Below, piece after piece: positions 44,266 to 53,460 of a stretch of 64,000 nucleotides of DNA. Made by a program: the position numbers and the translations under genes. The stretch lies in assembly GCA_024742665.1 (NCBI GenBank), contig JANSYA010000006.1, forward strand, positions 1 through 64,000. The letters are read 5' to 3'. The first letter of the stretch is position 1; the number at the start of each line of letters is the position of its first letter. Below the pieces are notes generated by a model. The model was given only the letters and a program-made list of their open reading frames with translations. It ran no database searches and was not told the origin of the DNA. This stretch comes from a bacterium. GTDB taxonomy: Bacteria; Spirochaetota; Leptospiria; Leptospirales; Leptonemataceae.

Positions 44266-45633
44266 CTAGCGCACGAGCCCCCGGATCGGCTGGTGCTTTG
44301 TGATCAGCTGCATCGGCCGGCCCTGGGAAGTGTAGACCGCCGCCTGGGGATCGATCCCCGCCGCTTCGTACATCGTCGCGACGACCGAAGATACGTGGGC
44401 CGGATCCTTCGTGGGTTTATGGCCTTTATCGTCCGTCGCGCCGATCACCGCGCCCGCCGGCACTTTGCCCCCGCCCATCAGCATAGTCCAGGCGCGAGGA
44501 TGGTGATCGCGACCGTCGCCGTTGCCGGCGATGACCGGAGTGCGTCCGAATTCAGAACCCAGCACGAAGAGGGTCTGATCGAATAGTCCCGAAGATTTCA
44601 GCTCGTTGATCAGAGCCGCGACCGGTCCGTCCAATTCGCCGAGCAGCTTGCTCACGCGATCGCGGTTGTTGTTATGGGTATCCCAGCCGCCCATCGTGAT
44701 TTCAATAAACGGAACTTCCGCCGCCGCCAGTCGCTTCGCCATCAGCAGGGCTTTGCCCATGCGCGATTCGCCGAAGCGGCGGCGGCTTGCGGCGGCTTCT
44801 TTTTTCAGATCGAAGACCGCCAGCTTTTCCGAGTTCATAAAGGCCAGGGCCGATTCGTGCATTTCAGACCAGACCGCGGTTTCTTCGGAACTGACCCGGC
44901 CGGCGAAGCTGGTGTTGATCGCGTCGAGAATTTGTTCGCGACGATAGAAACGGTCTTCCGTGAGACGACGATCCCGCGGCGTGAGATTCGAAAGCGGACG
45001 ATCGACGTTGCCGATGTGATAGCTGTCGAAACGCACGCCCAGGAATCCGCCGTCGCCGGAGATGCCCCCGCGACCGCCGATCGTAATGTGTTCCGGAAAG
45101 TACGGTCCGGATTTCTGTTTCGCGTAAGCGATCACGCCGCCGACCGAAGGCTGGCTGCGAAAGCCCGCCATCTGACGATGGCCCGTATGCAGCAGGTACT
45201 GGGCGCGACTGTGGTCGCCCTCTTCGGAATACACCGAACGGATCATGCTCACGTGCTTGAGGGCGCCCGCCGTCTTCGCCAGGCGATCGGTAACTTTCAC
45301 TCCGCGAATGCTTGAGTTGATCGACTTAAAGGGGCCATTGCCCGGCTTCGGATCGAAGCTGTCGACGTGGCTCGCTCCCCCGGCCAGGTTAATAAAGATC
45401 ACGCTCTTCACCGGCGAATCGAGGCGGATGTCTTCGGGACCGTGCTCCGATTTGCCCTGGGCGAAGACCTTCGCGGGAGTCAGGCCGCCGGATCCCGCGA
45501 AGAGTCCCAGGCCGGTCAGAGAGACCAGGCCGGAGGCCCGCAGGAAATCGCGGCGGTTCAAATTCTTCGGCGAAAGCTCCGCCGGATCCGTAGCTTGTTT
45601 GCCGGTATTCGTATTGGTATTTTTAGATTTCAT
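44266..45633 (-). CDS. DUF1501 protein with Tat signal
   Basis: About 455 residues. A twin-arginine signal (NRRDFLRASGLVSLTGLGLFAG) lies near residues 25-50. The DUF1501 core has FINLAGGASHVDSFDPKPG, HTGHRQMAG, EITMGGWDTHNN, VLGSEFGRTP and DHHPRAWTMLMGGG, a sulfatase/alkaline-phosphatase-like pattern. The ATG 45633 has AGGAG at a good distance; an earlier start adds 12 residues. It directly follows the DUF1549 gene (63 bp), a pair typical of planctomycetes and relatives. The biochemical role is unknown. Confidence 0.9.
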   Translation of the reverse strand: MKSKNTNTNTGKQATDPAELSPKNLNRRDFLRASGLVSLTGLGLFAGSGGLTPAKVFAQGKSEHGPEDIRLDSPVKSVIFINLAGGASHVDSFDPKPGNGPFKSINSSIRGVKVTDRLAKTAGALKHVSMIRSVYSEEGDHSRAQYLLHTGHRQMAGFRSQPSVGGVIAYAKQKSGPYFPEHITIGGRGGISGDGGFLGVRFDSYHIGNVDRPLSNLTPRDRRLTEDRFYRREQILDAINTSFAGRVSSEETAVWSEMHESALAFMNSEKLAVFDLKKEAAASRRRFGESRMGKALLMAKRLAAAEVPFIEITMGGWDTHNNNRDRVSKLLGELDGPVAALINELKSSGLFDQTLFVLGSEFGRTPVIAGNGDGRDHHPRAWTMLMGGGKVPAGAVIGATDDKGHKPTKDPAHVSSVVATMYEAAGIDPQAAVYTSQGRPMQLITKHQPIRGLVR

Positions 45634-45696
45634 AAGATTTATTCTCCTGAATCGTTTCGCGCCCGACAATGCCGGGCCGCGAATTTCGCCGCCCGC

Positions 45697-47577
45697 TCAG
45701 TATACGTGAACGAACTCCTGGCTCATTACGACCGCCCAGACCAGATCCTGGACGAGACTCTGATTAAAATCTCTGTCGCGCTTGAATTTGCTGGTGGCCA
45801 TCGGCATCAGCTTATCGCGCTCGGCCTGACTGATGGGCCGGCTGAGCAGACTGCGATAGACCGTATCGAGCGTGCGACCGATGTCTTTGTGATCCATATA
45901 GTCTTTGCGAATCCACGAATTCTTATCGCCGTAGCGCCGGATGATATCGCCGGTCATGCGCCCGTTCAAGAGCACCAGCACCTGATCGATGGTCGGCGTG
46001 GTGCTGGAGTCGTCGACGTCGTTCCGATTGCCTTCGCCGAAGATCGCGAGAATGGTGCGTTCGTGGGCCGGACGCGGAATTTCGCAGGCGTTTGAAAACT
46101 CGCGCCGCTTTTTCTCCGTCGGGCCCTTCAGGCCACCGATGCCTTTCAGGTCGACTTCGCGGCGCAGTTCTTCGGCCCGACTCGCTTTGTTAGATTCGAG
46201 CTCGATCTTATGCGCCCGCTCCCAGATCTGAGCGGTCTGCTGGGTTCGCGTGCCACGCAGAAGTGAATTAAACAGCTGCGAAGCGTCCATGCGGCGGGGC
46301 TTATAGTAGGCGATCGAATCGCGATGTTTAGTCGTATTCGCGCCAGGGGCGCTACGAGCATAGGCGTCGGAAGTTACGATGTATAAAATCAGATCTTTGA
46401 TCTTGTATTTCTTTTCGAGAAAGACCTGATCCAGGTGATCTAAGATTTCTTCGTGCTGGATCTCCGTTTCCGGGCTCCAGTCATCCATCGGAGTAAAGAA
46501 GCTCCAGCCCATCAGGCGGGTCCAGACGCGATTGATCAGCACTTTGCGAAAGCGATCGTTGTCTTTGGCCGTCAGCCAGGTCGCGAATACTTCGCGGCGG
46601 TCTTCGCCTTTGTCGACGATCGCTCGCGTGCCGTCCGGGTACTTGAGCTTCACCAGGTCCCCGCCGGGAGCGTAGTCCGTATGGGGAAATCGCAGTTGCA
46701 GCGAGGGCTCGATCACGACCTCGGCGTATTTCATCTTGTTTTTTTCGCGCCAGGCCTTGCGCTGTTTGTCACTCATCTTATTCCAGACGTTGCGATACCA
46801 GTCGCGGCGTTTCTCTTCGTATTCTTTCCGCGCCGTCGTCGGCATGTGCTCCATGCGTTCTTTCGGTAAAAAATCGCCTTTCTGATTGCGACGCACCCAG
46901 GCCTGGCTGAAGAACGCGGCGAAGCCGTAGTAATCACGGCGAGTGAAGTCGCGACGGAAAGGATGATCATGACAGCGGGCGCAGTTCAAACGAGCGCCGT
47001 AAAAGACCCGGCCGACGTATTCGGCGACCTGCAGCGGATCGCCGTCGTCGCGAATATAGAAATTCGCCGCGGGATTCTTTTCGGTATCGCCGGTGGCGGT
47101 CAGCATTTCGCGCACCATCACATCATAAGGTTTATTCGCGTGCAGCGAGCCGCTCAGATACGCGAAATAGCTGCCGGTTTTCGTACGATTGAATTTTGTG
47201 CGCTCGCGCAGAGCGTCGCCGAAGATCGTTCCCCAGTAGTGAGCGTAGTCCGGATCGCGCAAAAATCGCACGGCGAAACTACGCGCGCGGGTGGCGGCCG
47301 GAGCACGTTCGAAGGCGCGGTTTTCGCTGAGATCCGGAATGACCCCGCGAATTTGCAGAGACATGCGCCTCAATACCGTATGGGGATCGGCCGGCGTCAT
47401 TGTGCCTTCCGAAATCTCCGAGCGGTACACTTTATCCAGGGGATGCGCGCTTTGATCGTCCGACCAGAGCACCATGCCGGCACCGGAAGCAGTCAGGGCG
47501 GCCAGAGCCAGGGGCGCAAGCAGCGCGGCCCGGCCGGCTAAAAGCTTTTTGAAGAACTGTTTGGGTTTCGTATTCAT
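45697..47577 (-). CDS. DUF1549/DUF1553 protein
   Basis: 626 residues. A signal segment (ALLAPLALAALTASGAG) is followed by DUF1549 (about 55-210: RRMSLQIRGVIPDL, FGDALRERTKF, LNCARCHDHPF) and DUF1553 (about 325-626: REVFATWLTAKDNDRFRKVLINRVWTRLMG, IVTSDAYARSA, RPISQAERDKL, AVVMSQEFVHVY). The CARCHDH stretch resembles a CxxCH heme site, a regular feature of this family. Partner of the DUF1501 protein downstream. Confidence 0.9.
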   Translation of the reverse strand: MNTKPKQFFKKLLAGRAALLAPLALAALTASGAGMVLWSDDQSAHPLDKVYRSEISEGTMTPADPHTVLRRMSLQIRGVIPDLSENRAFERAPAATRARSFAVRFLRDPDYAHYWGTIFGDALRERTKFNRTKTGSYFAYLSGSLHANKPYDVMVREMLTATGDTEKNPAANFYIRDDGDPLQVAEYVGRVFYGARLNCARCHDHPFRRDFTRRDYYGFAAFFSQAWVRRNQKGDFLPKERMEHMPTTARKEYEEKRRDWYRNVWNKMSDKQRKAWREKNKMKYAEVVIEPSLQLRFPHTDYAPGGDLVKLKYPDGTRAIVDKGEDRREVFATWLTAKDNDRFRKVLINRVWTRLMGWSFFTPMDDWSPETEIQHEEILDHLDQVFLEKKYKIKDLILYIVTSDAYARSAPGANTTKHRDSIAYYKPRRMDASQLFNSLLRGTRTQQTAQIWERAHKIELESNKASRAEELRREVDLKGIGGLKGPTEKKRREFSNACEIPRPAHERTILAIFGEGNRNDVDDSSTTPTIDQVLVLLNGRMTGDIIRRYGDKNSWIRKDYMDHKDIGRTLDTVYRSLLSRPISQAERDKLMPMATSKFKRDRDFNQSLVQDLVWAVVMSQEFVHVY

Positions 47578-47779
47578 AATGGTCTACTTGAGATACTGTA
47601 TGCTTTTTTGACGGAGCAGAGATTTCTGTGTTTGTTCGATTTCCGTAAAAAGCGCGGCGAAAAAATTCGAAATTTTGTGAACCTGCGACTCGTTCGGAGG
47701 GCGAACTCTTATTCCGTCTCACCGCTCCGATTTATGCGCGGTACATGCTGACCGCGATGAGCGACGGGCACGCCGCGTA

Positions 47780-50350
47780 TTATCGACGCGAACTCGCCTT
47801 TTTCTTGCGGGGGTCCGGTTTCGCTCTGGTCTTCGCGCTCGCCTTAGAGGATGACTTCGCGACCGCGGCCGTTTTTTTGCGCTTCGATTTCAAGGCGGCG
47901 CCGGATTGATTGCGCGATTCCAGTTTTTCGGTGTCGGCCTGGTTTGGATATTTCGGCCGGCTATGAAAAGAAGAAATCAAAACGTCTACGAAGGCCTCTT
48001 TGACCACGCTCAAATCGCCCATGGTCAGTCCGGATTCGTCGAGCTGGTTTTCCTGAACTTTGATATTCGTGATTTTCTGAATTAGATTGTTCAGGCTCTC
48101 TTCGGTCACTTCGTCGAGGGATCGACTCGCGGCTTCCACCGAATCGGCGATCATGGCGATGCCGGTTTCTTTGGACTGGGGGATCGGGCCCGGATAACGG
48201 AAATCTTCGCGCCGGACTTTGCGCTTCATTTTTTCGAGAGCCTTATGATAGAAGAAAGCCATCGTCGAAGTGCCGTGGTGCTCGGGAATAAAGGCGATTA
48301 CTTCCCGGGGCAAGCGATAGGCTTCGGCCATTTTGATGCCGTCCAGCACGTGGTCGATGATCACCCGGGCGGCGACCTGAGGTTTGTCCCGATCCACATT
48401 TTCCGGCTTCGGAATCAGATGCTGGTTCTCGATAAAAAAGCCGGCGTTGCGCATCTTGCCGATGTCGTGAAAATAGATACCCGTGCGAGCCAGAGGAACG
48501 TTTAGTCCCAGACGTTCGCAGGCCTTCTCGACGAGGGCCGCGACCATCAGGGTATGCGTCCAGGTCGAAGGCGCCAGCTTGAACATTTCTTTCAGCAGCG
48601 GGTGCGAAGGATCCGCCAGCTCGGCCAGGCGAAAGCGCGTGGGGATATTAAACAGAGTTTCGTAGACCGGCAGTACGATCATGACGATAAAAGTCAGCAC
48701 GCCCGAGAGGAGCGCGACCGACACCGCCTCGGCGTAGTGCTCGGAAAAAATCGAATCAATACCGGCCCCGGCCAGAATCGGCCGACCGCCGTACAGATAG
48801 CCCACCGACACGAGCACAAAATTGATGCCGGCCAGCATTAAGGCCGTCGTAATAAACTGAACGCGTTTTTTAATGCGTGCGCCGAGAATCGCGCCGACCA
48901 CGCCCAGAGTCGCCGAGATCATCAGAGATACGCCGTCGTAGCGACTCGATATAAAAACCAGGAAGGCCATGTAGAGCGCGATCGGCAGCGAAAAGACTTC
49001 GCCGAAAATAATCGCGAACATGACCGCGAACAAACCGATCGGCACCCAGGCGCCGAAGAAGTGCGTGACCTCGTTATGATTCGCATTGGCGGTCCAGGAA
49101 CCTTCCAGCGCCAGGATCAAGAGCGCAAACAGCCAGATCGTTATAAACACGATCAGATTCGAACTGACCGCGCTGATCTGACGCGTCGCAAAGCGCATGG
49201 CGAAGTACAGCAGGAGCCCCATCAGAATCGCCTGCTGAACCAAAATCGCGACGATCTGCCAGAAACGATCCCAGGCGCGCCCTTCCTGATGCAGGTCCAG
49301 GGCCTGGTAATCCTCTTCAGAAATAATCTGACCTTTTTGTACGATCGCCTGGCCGCGCTTGATCTTTCGCACATGCTCCGAAACCGGCACTTCGTTGCGG
49401 GCTTTTTCCCGGGCCTGCTGCGAATCTTCCAAATCGAAGCGACTGCCTTTCAGATCTTTTAAGTAACTCTGGCTGAGTTTCGCCAGCGCCCGCCGGCGCA
49501 GGGCGCTCAGCTCGGGCATCAAATTCGTGGCTTCGCGTTCGAAGGCCAGCAGCGTCGAGCCGTCTCGAATATTTCGGCGCTGGATTACGTTTTCCGCCGG
49601 CGGATCGCCCGGCTCCGTCGCGCCGGTATAGTTGATGTTGCTCATCTTCACGGCGGCGAAGGCGCGAAATTCCGGAACAGGTATGCGCTCTTCTAAAAAA
49701 ACAAAGCGCGAAAATAGAATGCTGACGATACGTTCGATCTGGGCGAGCAAGGCCGCCTGATCCAACGAAGTCAGATTGTAGATTTCATTGTCGGTCAGGC
49801 TGCGCCAGTGCGGAACGTTGCGCCGCACGCAATTCGGTCCGGCCGTGCCGCCGGGGCCGCGACATCCCGCCACCTGGTCCAGATCGTTCGCCAGCATCTG
49901 CGAAAAGCTGAGCTCTTCGTCCGGATCGGCCGAAGCTCCGGCGGGCTTGCTCAGCACGCCGAAATCCCGGGTAAGCCGGATCGGCGCGTTGCGAGCGGCG
50001 CGCACCCGGGCCTCTTCCAGACTTTTCTCAAGTACGAATTCGATGTCGGTGCCGGCCACCACGTCCTGAGTCGCGGTATTCCCCGCGCGATAAGGGCCGT
50101 CCGGCGAAAGGTCGAGATCCGACTGAGCGAAGCCGGGATAAGACAGCGCGAAAGTTACGATCAGGATCGTTATGCCCAGCAGGATCAGCTGCATGCGGCG
50201 GACTTCGTCGGCGGGGCGGCTGCGGGTGAGAAAACTCGATACCTGCATTTGCAGGCGTTGAAAAAAATTGCCGGTAAAATTTTCCGAGCGTTCGTGAAAG
50301 ATCGGACTGTCTTCGAAGCGCCGTTCGCGTTTGGATTTTTCTTCGCTCAA
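47780..50350 (-). CDS. pgpH: 7TMR-HD cyclic di-AMP phosphodiesterase-like protein
   Basis: 856 residues. One N-terminal membrane segment (about 52-70), a periplasmic 7TMR-HDED domain (to about 350), seven membrane segments (about 355-560), and a cytoplasmic HD domain with STWTHTLMVAALVEKA, GIYFHDIGKM, and FIPEHHGTSTM. This is the PgpH type that degrades c-di-AMP. The last 45 residues are a Lys/Ala/Ser-rich basic tail. It overlaps phoH by 4 bp, as usual for this pair. Confidence 0.92.
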   Translation of the reverse strand: MSEEKSKRERRFEDSPIFHERSENFTGNFFQRLQMQVSSFLTRSRPADEVRRMQLILLGITILIVTFALSYPGFAQSDLDLSPDGPYRAGNTATQDVVAGTDIEFVLEKSLEEARVRAARNAPIRLTRDFGVLSKPAGASADPDEELSFSQMLANDLDQVAGCRGPGGTAGPNCVRRNVPHWRSLTDNEIYNLTSLDQAALLAQIERIVSILFSRFVFLEERIPVPEFRAFAAVKMSNINYTGATEPGDPPAENVIQRRNIRDGSTLLAFEREATNLMPELSALRRRALAKLSQSYLKDLKGSRFDLEDSQQAREKARNEVPVSEHVRKIKRGQAIVQKGQIISEEDYQALDLHQEGRAWDRFWQIVAILVQQAILMGLLLYFAMRFATRQISAVSSNLIVFITIWLFALLILALEGSWTANANHNEVTHFFGAWVPIGLFAVMFAIIFGEVFSLPIALYMAFLVFISSRYDGVSLMISATLGVVGAILGARIKKRVQFITTALMLAGINFVLVSVGYLYGGRPILAGAGIDSIFSEHYAEAVSVALLSGVLTFIVMIVLPVYETLFNIPTRFRLAELADPSHPLLKEMFKLAPSTWTHTLMVAALVEKACERLGLNVPLARTGIYFHDIGKMRNAGFFIENQHLIPKPENVDRDKPQVAARVIIDHVLDGIKMAEAYRLPREVIAFIPEHHGTSTMAFFYHKALEKMKRKVRREDFRYPGPIPQSKETGIAMIADSVEAASRSLDEVTEESLNNLIQKITNIKVQENQLDESGLTMGDLSVVKEAFVDVLISSFHSRPKYPNQADTEKLESRNQSGAALKSKRKKTAAVAKSSSKASAKTRAKPDPRKKKASSRR

Positions 50351-51483
50351 GCTTCTTGCTCGCCTGGATTATAATTTTCGAAGGCCCGCGTGATTTGTTC
50401 AATCAGAGGGTTTCGAATGATGTCTTCGCCGCTGAAACGCACTACGCCAATGCCCGGAATATTTTCCAGCAGCTTGATGGTCAGCGGCAGTCCCGATTTG
50501 CCGCGAGGCAAATCGACCTGGGTCACGTCGCCGGACAGGCACATGCAGGAGTTACGCCCGAGGCGCGTCAGGAACATTTTGATTTGAGCCAGCGTACAGT
50601 TCTGCGCTTCATCCAGCACCACGACCGAATCGTTGAGCGTCCGGCCGCGCATAAACGCGAGCGGCGCGATTTCAATCTTGCGCGTATTGATCAAATCATG
50701 CACGCGTTCGGTTCCGAGACACTCATAGAGCGCGTCGTACAGCGGCCGCAAATAGGGATCGACTTTCTGCACGAGATCGCCCGGCAAATAACCCAGAGAC
50801 TCGCCGGCTTCGACCGCCGGTCGCGTTAAGACCAGGCGTTCTTTGTCGCCGTTGATAAACATACGGCACGCCGCCGCGATCGAGAGAAAGGTTTTGCCCG
50901 TACCCGCCGGCCCCATGCAAATCGTAACCTCATGTTGTAAAAGCGAAGCGACGTACTCCGCCTGACGTTCCGTGCGAGCCTTGATCGGTTTACCGTTGAC
51001 GGTCTTAAAAACAGTTTCGCTGTTCTGTAAAAAGCGCGCCCGGTCCGAACTGGCCCGCGACTTGCGTGCGACGTCCGCTCGATCTAAAGCATGATCGGGT
51101 TCGCGCGGGTCTTCAGAATCGTCCGGAGCATCGGCGGAATTCGAAACCCCGGAATTTTCGCCAACATCGCCTTTCATTGTTCGGTACAAATAGCGCACGT
51201 CAAAATCGGAAAAATCTTCGGACAGTGGCACGTCGCCTGCTCCGTATCGTTCTTCCAGAACTTCAAAATACTTCGCCGCGAATTCCGCCCGCTCCGCCGC
51301 GGCGGCGTGAATCAGGAACGAGTGGCCCCGGGGAATCAGATTCACCTGCAGTAGCTCTTCCAGAGCGCCGATCCCGGCGTCGGCGACGCCGCACAGCTGG
51401 CGAAACAGTTCTTTGTTACGGAACTGATATTTTCGTTCGTGCCTGACCGGACCGTTAATTGAAGTCAGACTGTCTTTACTCAT
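50347..51483 (-). CDS. phoH: PhoH-family ATPase
   Basis: About 378 residues. An N-terminal KH-like part (FLIHAAAAERAEFAAKYFEVLEERYG) is followed by a basic/acidic linker and the PhoH ATPase domain: Walker A GPAGTGKTFL near 195, LTRPAVEAGESLGYLPGDL, LAFMRGRTLNDSVVVLDEAQN (Walker B) and RNSCMCLSGDVTQVDLP. I start at the Met 51483 (SKDSLTSINGPV); the open frame goes 23 codons further. Functionally linked to YbeY and RNA metabolism. Confidence 0.93.
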   Translation of the reverse strand: MSKDSLTSINGPVRHERKYQFRNKELFRQLCGVADAGIGALEELLQVNLIPRGHSFLIHAAAAERAEFAAKYFEVLEERYGAGDVPLSEDFSDFDVRYLYRTMKGDVGENSGVSNSADAPDDSEDPREPDHALDRADVARKSRASSDRARFLQNSETVFKTVNGKPIKARTERQAEYVASLLQHEVTICMGPAGTGKTFLSIAAACRMFINGDKERLVLTRPAVEAGESLGYLPGDLVQKVDPYLRPLYDALYECLGTERVHDLINTRKIEIAPLAFMRGRTLNDSVVVLDEAQNCTLAQIKMFLTRLGRNSCMCLSGDVTQVDLPRGKSGLPLTIKLLENIPGIGVVRFSGEDIIRNPLIEQITRAFENYNPGEQEA

Positions 51484-51554
51484 ACTGCAGGAAATACAGG
51501 CTCGGATTCGACGCCCGCCTCGCATCCTGGTCAGGCAGCAGGTTTTCAGCAATC

Positions 51555-51578
51555 AAAAAAGGACGTCGACCCGTCGAC
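51555..51578 (-). terminator. Intrinsic terminator of the 7TM-AraC gene
   Basis: Minus strand: GTCGA, loop CGGG, TCGAC, then GTCC and six T. It lies about 25 bp after the stop codon at 51602. Confidence 0.55.
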
Positions 51579-51601
51579 TTTGTAAGAAATCGCCGGTGGC
51601 T

Positions 51602-53359
51602 TCAGCCCCGCCGGCTTTGTTCTCGATAGCGTCCAGGCGTCATTCCCGTCAGCTCCGTAAAACCGCGATGAAATGCCGTCTTGGAGCCGAATCCGACCGA
51701 TAGTCCGATCTGTAAAACCGAATCGCTGTTGTCGGGATCGGCGAGTTTTTCCCGGGCCGCGTCGATGCGGAATTTGCGCACGAAATCAACAAAAGAAATA
51801 TTGAGTTCCTGGTTTAATAATTCCGAAAGCTGATGTGAACGCAGGCCGACATGCGCCGCGAGGCTTTCCAATCGCAGATCTTCCAGCTCATACAGGCGCT
51901 CGCTTTGCATCGCCTGCAGCAGCAGCGCTTTCTTCTCGTGAATGGCGACGCCCCCCAGCTGCGATTGGGCGCCCCCCGCAGGGTTCCGCGGTCGATCCAG
52001 GTCCTGCAACCGACGCGTCAGTTCGTCGTATTTGCGACGCAGATATAAGGTCTGGCGATACTCGGCCTGGCTTCGTCGATACGATCCCAGCGCGAAAAAG
52101 ATCATGGCCAGAGGCGCCGAAAGAACCGGCGCGTTCACGAAGAAGGCGTTGTATTCCGTCCAGCCGAGAAAATTCGAAGCGTTGAGTACGAAGGCGCTCA
52201 ACACAATCAACCAGCCCGCCAGATACATGCGCGCCGGCAGTTGACCCCGCCGCAGCTGAAGCAAAGCGGCGGGCACCACGAGCAGCAGCCCGGCGAAAGG
52301 ACTGACGAACATGATCAGGCGATTGACCAACTCAAGCGCGGGAATCAAAGCGCAGACCAGCGAAACGCACTGCGCGAAGATAACGGCCTTGATGCCCGCG
52401 TCCAGGCGCGGCAGCTCATGCGAATTCAAAAGCGGCCGGCTGAACATCGCCGCGAAAAGCGCGGCCAGAGCGGTCGTAAATTTCACCGCCGTGTTTTGCA
52501 GCTCCGGCGAGTCGGGCCAAAAATAGATATACGCGTCGCCGTACACGATAAAAAAATTGAGCGTCACCGCCGTCATCAAAGCGAAAAAATAAAGATACAG
52601 CCGCTGAGCGCTCGCAATGTACCAGCCCGCATACAGCAAACTTCCCAGCGCCGCGATACCCAGCAGGCCGAACTGCGCGATTTGTCGCGATTGGATAAAG
52701 TCCAGATAGTCTTCGAGGGTAACGAAAACGCGCACCGGAAAATTCAGAATCCGCTGCGAACGCAGGCGAAAATAATACTCATCGTAAAAGCGAGGCCCGG
52801 CCCGCGTTTCAGCCTGCACTTGTTCTGAAGCCGCGGGACTCATCAGGCGAAAGGCGGGAAAACGCAGCCGCTGCGGCCATTCGTGAAAGGGGACGTCCGC
52901 ACCGGCGAAACGCGCCCCGCCCCGGGGATCGCAGAGCATGACCTCGCCGAGCATCTGCTGCTGAAAGATAATAAATCGATTCGCCTGGCCGGAATCCGCG
53001 CCGGCGTTTCGAAGAATTCGCAGGCGCAGCCAGTGCGCTTCGCCGGAGAATCCAAGGTTCAACACATTCGAAGTTAGCGCTTTCCACTCGCGCCGGGACG
53101 CGGATCGCAGCATGGCGGCGCAGTCCCCGGAGCCGCGCGTAAAATCGCCGGCGGCGTCCCCGGGGCCCCTGGCCGGCGACGCGCCTGAGATGTCGACCGC
53201 GAGACTCAGCTCAAACGACGGCGTCGCCGGCTCCGGTGATTGGCCAGGCGACGGCTGGGCGAGCAGCGGGGAAAAACAGGCGCATACGAACGCGATGCAC
53301 AGAATATACAGAACAGCGCCGATCCGCGGCCCGAATCCTATGCGCTTGCGACGTATCAT
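51602..53359 (-). CDS. 7TM receptor-type AraC regulator
   Basis: About 585 residues. A signal segment is followed by a periplasmic beta-rich domain (about 40-215) of 7TMR-DISM extracellular type, seven hydrophobic segments (about 225-420), and a C-terminal AraC helix-turn-helix pair (about 480-585: LRLESLAAHVGLRSHQLSELLNQ and SVLQIGLSVGFGSKTAFHRGFTELTGMTPGRYR). This is a one-component sensor whose DNA-binding part stays at the membrane. I start at the ATG 53359 since the 63 codons upstream are not protein-like. Confidence 0.85.
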   Translation of the reverse strand: MIRRKRIGFGPRIGAVLYILCIAFVCACFSPLLAQPSPGQSPEPATPSFELSLAVDISGASPARGPGDAAGDFTRGSGDCAAMLRSASRREWKALTSNVLNLGFSGEAHWLRLRILRNAGADSGQANRFIIFQQQMLGEVMLCDPRGGARFAGADVPFHEWPQRLRFPAFRLMSPAASEQVQAETRAGPRFYDEYYFRLRSQRILNFPVRVFVTLEDYLDFIQSRQIAQFGLLGIAALGSLLYAGWYIASAQRLYLYFFALMTAVTLNFFIVYGDAYIYFWPDSPELQNTAVKFTTALAALFAAMFSRPLLNSHELPRLDAGIKAVIFAQCVSLVCALIPALELVNRLIMFVSPFAGLLLVVPAALLQLRRGQLPARMYLAGWLIVLSAFVLNASNFLGWTEYNAFFVNAPVLSAPLAMIFFALGSYRRSQAEYRQTLYLRRKYDELTRRLQDLDRPRNPAGGAQSQLGGVAIHEKKALLLQAMQSERLYELEDLRLESLAAHVGLRSHQLSELLNQELNISFVDFVRKFRIDAAREKLADPDNSDSVLQIGLSVGFGSKTAFHRGFTELTGMTPGRYREQSRRG

Positions 53360-53460
53360 TTTCGATTCATCCACGCCGACTGCCCTTCGGCGCGCACAAG
53401 TCCCGTCGATCTTCGCCGGCCTATAGACATTCCGCGCCAGCCCGGAATGTCGGCCGCGAA

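Noticed and set aside
42801..47780. Genomic island with transposase or integrase
   Set aside because: No mobile-element gene, tRNA target or flanking repeat was seen around the DUF1549-DUF1501-MORN block.
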